Shown: one piece after another, positions 50,601-58,385 of the stretch
Layout: every line of letters starts with the position of its first letter
Position numbering within the stretch: the stretch's first letter is position 1
DNA from: Saccoglossus kowalevskii
Taxonomy: Eukaryota; Hemichordata; Enteropneusta; Harrimaniidae
Direction: 5' to 3'
Assembly (NCBI RefSeq): GCF_000003605.2
Contig: NW_003121911.1
Span: 250,594 to 308,978, forward strand
Length of the DNA: 58,385 nucleotides
Made by a program: the position numbers and the translations under genes
Notes under the pieces: model-generated
Database searches by the model: none
Told to the model about the DNA's origin: nothing
What the model saw: the letters and a program-made list of their open reading frames with translations, nothing else

Positions 50601-53600
50601 CTTGTAGCACACATTAGAGTTCTTGTTCAATGACGTAATGAAATTCTCGAATACGCATGTGCACTGGTTTTTTTGGTACGTACAATCGTAAGCACCACAC
50701 ATGCGTATTAATGTTTTTTTTTACTCAGCAAATACTGGCGTGTGTCCTGCATGATTCGATTTAATATACAGAATGAACTATCGAACAACACTATTACAAA
50801 TATACATGTTCACGTCCATATTACTTTTTTAAGGGCAACTCCAATTGAATCTGTACTAACTAATGATCGCAGTCTTGGGTTTGAAAAAAAATATGTAAAT
50901 TACCATTAGTTCAAAAAATTTAAATACGTGACAATAATTAAACAAGTTGATTTAAATTTATTTATTTATTGTCTGTTTGTTTGTTTTTTGTTTCCTATTT
51001 ATTCATCATACAACAATGCTTCACTGAGTGTAGGAGAGTTGAAGTTAGATCGGCTAACTTGGTGTGAGCTTTTTAGTTGATGCTGTAAGACAGACATGGT
51101 TCGGTTCGCCTTTAACACATCGCAACTGATACATATGCTTGTGCTTCGTGCCTTGGAACAGAGCCACTTTTATTTCAAATATATATCCGATCAAATTGGA
51201 ATCTCTGGAAGTACATCGGTGGAAGGTTAATACGATTCGTGATTTTGGTGGCATTTTTCAGTAACACCCTGACTGATGATTGAAATGTTGATGTTTTAGT
51301 TCATAAGTTGACCTTAGCCCGTAGGCTTAATACCAGCGGGTGCACGCTTACATATGCCACCGAACACTGCGGTACATTGTGTGAAATATACCGGTCCATG
51401 GTCGTGCAAATGGGATTCCCTTGCGACGTCAGTTGTGGGTACGCTATGAAAAGGTGATATTTATATTTATAAAATTATGAATAAATCATACGAAATTTGA
51501 CATATGCAAAACACACAAAAAACGGGCGCTAATCTGTCTTTGCCACATGGGATTATAGTAAACGTTGCCTAGCAATGAGTTAATAGAAACCAATGCGGAA
51601 ACAATGTAGTGAGAACGTCTCCTATAGGACACACTAAATGCCACTCTTGTGTAATATGAACTGTACGCTCACATACAAAATGAATAAAATTCCGTGTTTC
51701 TGGATAACTTCCGTTCATAATTAAATTTCATTCTCTCTTGAAGTGACATTGAAAACATGAAAGTGCTATTAAGCTAGAATCGCATTGCTGGAAGCGACTG
51801 CGCTAAATATTAGCTTATATCACAGTGACAAAAAATCGCTTTTGCTTCAATTTCATTTAATTCCGATGACCGTGAGCTGACAACGTCGGTGTGAATTGAA
51901 CGCGACACGCTCTTAACCATAGTTCTACATTAATGTAACCCGTTTTTCTTATTTTTTTTGATAGGTTCTATAACATTTGCAAATATGGCGATAGCACTAC
52001 TGGAGCCGTCCATGCCTTTATGGATGATGGAAACCATGGAAACAGAAAAATGGCAACTAGGTACGATCGCAATTTGTCACTATAGTAACGCATTGCCCGT
52101 CGAAGTATTATCTCTAACAAAGTGAAATTCACATTGTGTGTGATGGAAAAAGATAATGTTACGGTGACCGTATGATATATTCGAGACATTTCACCCGTCC
52201 CAGTTTCCCCAGTGTGCGTCTTAAGATCCTTATACGGCGTCACAGCTTTCATTATCCCTCTCGCACTTTTTCAATTCGGAGATTTTTATTTTTATACCTT
52301 ATTTCAAAAGCTGCTGTATTAATTTTATCACAAGTGATTAGTTATTGCATCCCCTCGTGCTAGTCGAGTACCCCCATCTAAATATCCCAGAGCAACCTAG
52401 AGCGTACGTGATAGCTACCACTATATGGGAAATTGCAGTTTTATTCAAATTATCTTTAAAACGTTATGGTCTACGGCATTTTCATTACATCGAAATGCAG
52501 AATAATTTGCACATGGTTTATTATATAGATTTGACATTTAAAACATATTAATTTCGAGTTGTACTTTGTTTGGATTGCACATAGTGCCTATGAATCCTCA
52601 CGTGACATCCGGGTGATGGCGGCCTGAATGTGTCAGCTTAGACTCTACGATTCAACATTCAGAGAGTAGTAAATAATGCAGATCGCTTTGACAATATACT
52701 ACCATGGCAACGCCGGATGTGTGTTGTCACCAGAGAAAATGAAGATAATTTTCTGGCAAGATAGCTAGCTATGAATAATACAATAGCGTACGTATTCTCC
52801 CGAGCCGGCGCCAAGTTATAAGAAGAAAAGACGGTCACTTGCCCAATTGGAATCTTGCCTAACATCGTACCTCGTTTGACCTATTATTTCTATCACCTTC
52901 AGCTCTGTTCCCAATTAATCTGTTTATCGTAGCGTTAAAGTTGCCCGCATTCATCATTCTCGTAATCTAGGGTATTTAGCGATAATAACACCCGTGTATC
53001 AACAGATCATGTGTATTAACACTTCGGGACACAAACTTTACTCTCACCGAACGCACCTTTATAAATACTGTATTAGTAAGAGTCAAACCTCCAACATTTA
53101 GCGAGGTATTACCAGTCCCTGTTCATTATTTATGCATCGTTGAATTGGCTGATAAATGTGGTATGTATGCAGAGTGGTTACCCGAAAACCTCTCAATGAC
53201 CTTGGATCGATTCCGGAAAGTGCAGTCTGTGTACTCATACCTCATACCATACAGTGCACGATAAAGCCAACTACGTGGTCACGTATATTTTCAAAATTCT
53301 CGCATTTGTAACAATTTTAGAAGCAGGGTCTGACGTCGATTTTAAGAAAAATCTCTTACTGTTATTAACAGTTATATTTATATAACTCTTGTAGGTTTTA
53401 TTGTAACCGTAATTCGCTCACAAACATATTCTGTTTTCATTTCGAATAACCATCGCTAGACATATATCGTCTGATACCAACATACGGATACATATCTCAA
53501 AACTGCATTATTTCTACTACGTTTAATCATATACTGTATAGAAGAAAGATATATAACCGTTGCAAACTTCAAAGGAAATCCATGTTTATTTTGGCACAAG

Positions 53601-56600
53601 CCTGACTAGAAATAATTAAATCTGTTACAGTAGTAATAATCAGAATACAAAGAATCTTTATTACTCCATGGTGTAGTAGCCGGAACAGGGATATTTCGTG
53701 TAACCTAATTTCATCTATACGGTCAATGGTTTAACGTACAAAAAGAATTTATGGGAGTGCGTATACACCGACAAAGCATTGTTATTTAATTTAGAAACTC
53801 CGTGCATCGTTCAATATTGCTATATCCACCCGCAGACTCACTATCTAATGAAATGTCGTGACGGATACTCGGGAGATACGAACTTGCCCCTGGCTGTCAT
53901 ATTCACAGGAACCCGGATTGAAATGAACAGCTATACAATGAATGCAACGTTATACTATTTACTTTACTGTATATGGTTGCTCGAGGATGTAATTTGGGAT
54001 TGTATTTGACCCTAACAAATATAATGTATACCTATTGTTGAGACTATTTTGTACAAAAAAAGTATTGTCCAGAAATATAAGTCAACTTTATATTCCCGAG
54101 TGTCCCTCGCGACATTTATCTCCTTAGTACAATGGAGACACCGGTCATATTACAACTTTTGCACTTACTAACGTTCTCGGTGATTTATCATTGTGTTAAC
54201 AGGGGCAGCGTTTCTTCCAGCTAGCGTCTCCTACCTGATTAGTACTAACATATTTGGTCCACTCGGTCACCGTATGGGAAGGTATACACCGTTAATAACA
54301 CGACATATTTACCTCATTACACAGTCATGCTTCTCACGGCACGTACGTCGCAAACGCCTCACAGCGCTGAACACCCACGCTCACGCAGATAGAATCTGTT
54401 CGTGATACTCAGCTCACAAGACGCCTCCGGTGTTGGAATAGATTCCTGCTTAGTTTTACGTAACTCGTGTGTCACCAGGCATTCACGATGAGTCACTACC
54501 CCAACACGGAACCTTAGCGCATTACAAACTGCAGCACTTATTGTTTCATAACACCAAGCGTCTCATCTTCTATATCTACTCTAACCTTCAAAGCACTACA
54601 CACAGCAGAAAACACGGTTATACTTATTCACTCTCAATTAACGTGTCTTCTTCTTCTTCAGCTAACGTTGAGCACTCTCTTTCTCTCTCTATTAAAGCTG
54701 GCACCTGCTACTAGCGATTAACGCCATATATTTTTTTAAAGTAGATTGTATTATTTATTTATTTATTTATTTACATAATCGGCACTTGCACATATCTTCT
54801 CTAGGTTCTATTTGGTTGGCACCAAGTATAGGTTATACGTTAGGCACTTACGTCTTTGGTTATCTAGCATCTAAACTGGGAAGGTAATGTCTCTGCCTCT
54901 TTAATGCATGCCATTTCTTACTACTCTTGTTTACTCGATAGCTAAAGCACCACACCCTACTTATGTTACCGCTGTCAAGTAGGAGGCAGTGCGAAAACTG
55001 CCTCCTGCAATTGTCTAATGCGCGAATTAACTTAACGCAATTTATAATCTTTCGTCACTACTTCCACAGCGTGAGGTTTGCTTTACGGTATGTTTTGCGC
55101 GATCCAACGATAACCACGATACCTGGCTACTTCGGCATGTACACAATATCGTATTTATTATATCATTTGCTAAACGCAAGTTATTCTGTTTTTTTCCTTG
55201 AATATGTTGATTTTACAAAATAATTCAGTCGCCACACTACTCTGATATTCTCTGCAATGGTGTCAAAGTTATGGAATACTTACTTATTATAATATATATT
55301 TACAATGTTATTATTTTCATTAATACAAAATAATGTAGCAGTAAGCTGTTGGCCATATTCGCAATGGCTAAGGTGTCGTGGTTTTCGTTGGAATTTGTCA
55401 ATGTGATGCACATAATGTGGGGTTTATCCCGAGTCTGTGGCAATATAAGTCATACAATACTACTAGGCGTTCACCGATTCGCACATCAAGACGTCTCCTG
55501 TGAATAACTGTCCTGTTAGTTTTCACTCTGAAAAGCTTTCAACAAATATCGAAACGCAATCTGTGAAGTCATTCAGTTGCTTTCGTACCAATTAAACAGC
55601 AATGTGTCAGTTGCTCCACTAAAATATCCTTATATGGTAATAGATAATTTGAGTTAAATCCATTTTGTCGCAGGCACCACTCGCGGTGTCAAGTTTCAGG
55701 TAATTCGAAACAGAATTATTGAATCGTGTAACTCCATAAAGAGATATCATTTCTCGTGGCAAATGGTTTTTGTATACTTCACTTAAAATTTCCTTACTAA
55801 ATGGAAACCGACGCACATAGTATAATATGACGACCATCTAAATTGATGCGCCCTCTAGCGCCAAAATAATTATGTGACGTAAGAGTCGTTGTTGGCGTCT
55901 ATTAATAAAGAAAAATACTTCTAATAGAGATTCATTATTTTCTAAATGCCATTCAAATCAAACAGGGTCGTCCATTCAAAGGGCGGCGTCCATCGCGCTG
56001 CGTCCCGTTCGATAAGGGATTCAGAGCGACGTACACAACGCCAATAAAATACAATTGTTTTTGTACGTGAAATTCGAACTCGCTATATGTGATGGCCACG
56101 ACTCTTTAAACGATATTGCTTATACCCATGTACACCATTTTGACGTCACAAAAATGCCTCGTCGCTAGAAAGCGTATAGGTCAAAATTCTTAACTAATCA
56201 GAAATGCTAATATAACAGATTTTACAACAATTAACAATAAATGACATTCAGTTTTCGATTCAGAAGTTGCTCAACGCAACAACAAGTTAACAAGACATTA
56301 ATATACGTTGTATGAACTTCAGTGTACTCGCTTTCTATTGTGTAATACAACCATATTAAAGCTGAGCATTTACCAAAACGTTATAATTTAAATATAAATC
56401 ACTGTAATCATGGAAATGCTCCATTTATCGTAATTTATTTCATCTGTGGACAGATAATTTCACCATCTTGCTGTGCATGTAATAGTACCCTGTGAATAAA
56501 AAAACGGCTGTACACTTACATTTTACATTCGGTCTCTATGTTTCAATTATTATTACATATCGGAATCTCGTATATAAAGAACCCAATCTTTGAATACACA

Positions 56601-57009
56601 ACATCCTGTCAATTAGGAACAGACTTACACATAATGGATAATACATATGGATAAATATATTGATCAGAACACGTGTTTAACTATTAGTCATTTGGCTCGT
56701 TCGTTAAAAAAACTAAACAGAAAACAATAGCAGAATTCGCCCATTTCTGTTTTTTTTTTCGAATTCTCTAATTAAATTCCTACAAACAAACCTAGTGGCA
56801 AAAGCGTAAAAGTCTTTGCTAGTATAAAAGCCTACTTCCGAATATTAGCAGCCATAGGGTATATACCTTTTACGTAGATGCGCATTTACCGTGTCCGCAT
56901 TATAAGGAGATTACTGTGAATACCAGGAAATTACTTTACGCTCTGAATTCATTACAGGTGGCTGTGTTCATTAATAGGAATGAGTATAACGGGCATTTGC
57001 ATGGCTTGG
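41451..57009 (+). CDS. VMAT: vesicular monoamine transporter (VMAT, SLC18A family), 3'-incomplete
   Basis: Exons: 41451-41616, 41826-42153, 45962-46020, 46390-46473, 47190-47282, 47588-47677, 48325-48429, 51965-52060, then 54203-54281 or 54805-54883, then 56958-57009. All phases agree and give 384 residues, covering TM1 to TM9 of the 12-TM major-facilitator fold. TM10-12 and the C-terminus lie to the right of the window. The protein exchanges lumenal protons for cytosolic monoamines in synaptic and secretory vesicles. Key residues are present, all offset from human VMAT2: D48 and N49 in TM1 (D33/N34), K148 (K138), R199 (R189), N315 (N305), E322 (E312). The lumenal loop (about 61-140) has five N-glycosylation sequons. 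Motifs [20 protein letters not shown] and [14 protein letters not shown] are VMAT-type rather than VAChT-type. The ATG at 41451 follows an in-frame TAA at 41439, supporting the start. The lumenal Cys at human position 324 is Glu here. Confidence 0.93.
41826..42153 (+). CDS. VMAT: VMAT exon 2: end of TM1, glycosylated lumenal loop, TM2
   Basis: Residues 56-164. VPIIPDYL is followed by a Ser/Thr/Asn-rich loop with sequons at N84, N87, N97, N103 and N119 and two Cys (C107, C118). The segment [14 protein letters not shown] then matches TM2. Donor GTAAGT. Confidence 0.93.
42266..42617. mobile_element. TIR element (MITE-like) in VMAT intron 2
   Basis: The left end AAACATGTTGAAAAGCGACA, then TGCAATTTTAGCGAATT, is inverted at the right end (AATTCGCTAAAAAGACATGC, then TCGCGAAAAAAGACATGTTT). 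TAGCGAA motifs recur inside. About 350 bp, no open frame. Confidence 0.55.
43862..43925 (-). repeat. dispersed repeat family, copy C (inverted)
   Basis: Read on the minus strand: AATGACCGCCGAAATCTCG, GTGTGAGAACGCAACGAGG, CTTGTTTTACCTCTCAAATA. It aligns with copy A at 23657. Lies in VMAT intron 2. Confidence 0.5.
45962..46020 (+). CDS. VMAT: VMAT exon 3: TM3
   Basis: Residues 165-184. [19 protein letters not shown] matches the VMAT TM3 pattern. Acceptor follows a long T-run; donor GTAAGT. Confidence 0.92.
46390..46473 (+). CDS. VMAT: VMAT exon 4: TM4 with conserved Arg
   Basis: Residues 185-212. Contains [19 protein letters not shown]199 corresponds to R189 of human VMAT2, a conserved residue of the transport path. 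Confidence 0.92.
47190..47282 (+). CDS. VMAT: VMAT exon 5: loop 4-5 and TM5
   Basis: Residues 213-243. The motif [19 protein letters not shown] is followed by [11 protein letters not shown], characteristic of SLC18. Acceptor TATTAG, donor GTACGT. Confidence 0.92.
47588..47677 (+). CDS. VMAT: VMAT exon 6: TM5-TM6
   Basis: Residues 244-273. [18 protein letters not shown] is the SLC18 GPPFG motif region, followed by hydrophobic TM6. Confidence 0.92.
48325..48429 (+). CDS. VMAT: VMAT exon 7: end of TM6, cytosolic central loop, start of TM7
   Basis: Residues 274-308. LLQLLVLKP, a short hydrophilic loop, then [16 protein letters not shown], a near-exact family motif. Confidence 0.92.
51965..52060 (+). 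CDS. VMAT: VMAT exon 8: TM7
   Basis: Residues 309-340. [19 protein letters not shown] carries N315 and E322, equivalent to N305 and E312 of human VMAT2, and W328 (W318). The sequence [11 protein letters not shown] has Glu where human VMAT2 has the lumenal Cys324. The exon ends with one base of a Gly codon, so the next exon must start in phase 1. Confidence 0.93.
53168..53230 (+). mobile_element. tRNA-like fragment (SINE relic) in VMAT intron 8
   Basis: GCAGAGTGGTTACC resembles box A, and GGATCGATTCC (53204-53214) is a good box B about 35 bp later. The 3' wording differs from the other SINE copies. It does not fold as a full tRNA by eye. Confidence 0.3.
54203..54281 (+). CDS. VMAT: VMAT exon 9a: TM8, canonical version
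   Basis: 79 nt in phase with exons 8 and 10. It encodes [18 protein letters not shown] with flanking GAA and GHRMGR, very close to TM8 of vertebrate VMATs. F344 and Y351 correspond to human VMAT2 F334 and Y341, which line the amine/tetrabenazine pocket. Acceptor AACAG, donor AG|GTATAC (weaker than the donor of exon 9b). Confidence 0.9.
54805..54883 (+). CDS. VMAT: VMAT exon 9b: alternative TM8 exon
   Basis: 79 nt, same phases as exon 9a, with acceptor TCTCTAG and donor AG|GTAATG. It encodes [18 protein letters not shown] with flanking GSI and ASKLGR. Ten of 27 residues match exon 9a, and most other changes are conservative. The F334-equivalent is Trp, and Pro/Ala are swapped after it. Tyr at the 341-equivalent is kept. 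Inclusion of both copies, or of neither, shifts the frame and meets a stop (within exon 9b if both; within five codons of exon 10 if neither), so only one can be used per functional transcript. It could be a dead duplicate, but an open frame and good splice sites after so much divergence argue for selection. Confidence 0.8.
56958..57009 (+). CDS. VMAT: VMAT exon 10: TM9
   Basis: Completes an Arg codon, then [17 protein letters not shown], matching the family's WLCALLGM motif. Ends in phase 0 with donor GTAAGT. It is the last exon visible in the window. Confidence 0.9.
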
Positions 57010-57203
57010 GTAAGTAAAGCAGTTCATATTATCCATCTAGCTTATACTATCAGATCTCTGCTTTAGGTTATTTGGCGACAGAGTTGGTATCAAGAATGAG
57101 TAGAATGATGCCAAAAACAAGAATTCATATTCACACTATTACTAGGTTTGCACGTTCTCAATGTAAAATAAGCTTGGTTATTAAGCATCTTTTTTGGGGG
57201 ATA

Positions 57204-57290
57204 CCTGGTGGCCAAGTAGAAGCCACGCAAAAACATGCAGCAAGGTGAAGTGGTGACCAGTTCGAATCACACTTGTAGTACTATCTCACA
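57204..57290 (+). mobile_element. tRNA-derived SINE fragment in VMAT intron 10
   Basis: CCTGGTGGCCAAGTAGAAGCC resembles a box A region; CAGTTCGAATCAC is a good box B (about 57258-57270). The text that follows, ACTTGTAGTACT, is shared with the SINE at 18711. Confidence 0.45.
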
Positions 57291-57435
57291 TATAGCATTA
57301 CGTTTCCCATGAGTTATTTCCCCCAAAGATTCATATACATATAGTTGCAGCTTTAGAGAGAGTTGGTTCTTTTAATTAGTCTAATATCTTGTAGAATGAC
57401 TAGATTATCCATATAAGTAACATACTATCCATATA

Positions 57436-58385
57436 AGGAACGTGAATTCTTACAGATGGATATGATTGCCTGTACAATTAACAGGTTTTAAGGAACCTGA
57501 ATTCTTACAAATGGACATGATTGTCTGTACAAGTAACTGGTTGTAAGGAACCTGAATACTTACAGATGAACATGATTGTCTGTACAAGTAACAGGTTGTG
57601 AGGAACCTGAAATCTCACAGATGAACATGATTGTCTATACAAGTAACAGGTTGTAAGGAACCTGAATTCTTACAGATGGACATGATTATCTATACAAGTA
57701 AAAGGATGTAAGGAACCTGAATACTTACAAATGAACATGATTGTCTGTACAAGTAACAGGTTGTAAGGAACCTGAATTCTCACAGATGGACATGATTGTC
57801 TATACAAGTAATAGGTTGTAAGGAACCTGAATTCTCACAGATGGACATGATTGTCTGTACAAGTAACAGGTTGTAAGGAACCTGAATTCTCACAGATGGA
57901 CATGATTGTCTGTACAAGTAACATGTTGTAAGGAACCTGAATTCTTACAGATGGACATGATTGTCTGTACAAGTAACAGGTTGTAAGGAACCTGAATTCT
58001 TACAGATAAACATGATTGTCTGTATAAGTAACAGGTTGTAGAGAACCTGAATTCTGACAGATGGACATGATTGTCTGTACAAATAACAGGTTGTAAGGAA
58101 CCTGAATTCTTACAGATGAACATGATTGTCTGTACAAGTAACAAATGTAAGGAACCTGAATTCTTACAGATCGACATGATTGTCTGTACAAGTAACAGGT
58201 TGTAAGGAACCTGAATTCTCACAGATGGACATGATTATCTGTACAAGTAATAGGTTGTAAGGAACGTGAATTCTCACAGATCGACATGATTGTCTGTACA
58301 AGTAATAGGTTGTAAGGAACCTGAATTCTTACAGATGGACATGATTGTCTGTACAAGTAACAGGTTGTAAAGAACCTGAATTCTC
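57436..58385 (+). repeat. 55-bp minisatellite, at least 17 copies, running off the window
   Basis: The unit contains AAGGAACCTGAATTCTTACA, GATGGACATGATTGTCTGTA and CAAGTAACAGGTTGT. Copies from about 57540 onward are highly similar; the first two or three are more diverged. It lies in VMAT intron 10. Open frames on the minus strand with a 55-residue period are artefacts of the repeat. Confidence 0.95.

Noticed and set aside
41451-57009. Assignment as a vesicular acetylcholine transporter
   Set aside because: Motifs in TM4, TM5 and TM7 are VMAT-type, and the gene is split by many introns, unlike the usual largely intronless VAChT coding region nested in the cholinergic locus.
57890-58222. 110-codon minus-strand frame with a 55-residue repeat
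   Set aside because: Artefact of the 55-bp array (three units equal 55 codons); no start or splice context.

Overview
This is a window of animal nuclear genome. Genes are split by GT-AG introns, the DNA is AT-rich, and diverged transposons and minisatellites fill the spaces. One recognised gene builds cilia and sperm tails (CFAP58) and the other loads monoamines into vesicles (VMAT, SLC18A family), so the organism is a bilaterian animal. The repeat style (hAT-type MITEs, tRNA-derived SINEs, palindromic AATGGCCGCC repeats) resembles marine invertebrates such as molluscs, other lophotrochozoans, hemichordates or lancelets. I cannot name the species or phylum from sequence alone.

Layout. 1-1.6 kb: repeats. 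1.6-11.5 kb, + strand: a complete 13-coding-exon CFAP58 gene (886 codons plus stop) with a promoter-proximal NRF1-type site, a poly(A) signal, and introns carrying a complete non-autonomous hAT element, two foldback elements and a perfect 58-bp tandem duplication. 11.5-41.3 kb: about 30 kb of mostly non-coding DNA. It holds one minus-strand open segment like the C-terminal part of a P-loop sulfotransferase, a possible LTR relic, several MITEs and SINEs, a foldback element, a 71-bp minisatellite, a 258-bp assembly gap between simple repeats, and a 33-bp minisatellite with a 9-unit higher-order period. 41.45 kb to the right edge, + strand: a VMAT gene, complete from its start codon through TM9. 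The remaining exons (TM10-12 and the C-terminus) lie beyond the window. The last intron present contains a 55-bp minisatellite that runs off the end.

The most interesting observation is in VMAT. The exon for transmembrane segment 8 is present twice (54203-54281 and 54805-54883). The copies have the same length (79 nt) and phase and both have intact splice sites, but they are strongly diverged (10 of 27 residues identical). Because 79 is not a multiple of 3, only transcripts with exactly one copy keep the reading frame, which is the logic of mutually exclusive exons. The exon spans two ligand-site positions (human VMAT2 F334 and Y341). The second copy puts Trp at the F334 position, as in the vesicular acetylcholine transporter. 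One gene may therefore make two transporters with different ligand pockets.

The two genes are not a functional unit. Their proximity may reflect old linkage, since both human orthologues lie on 10q25.
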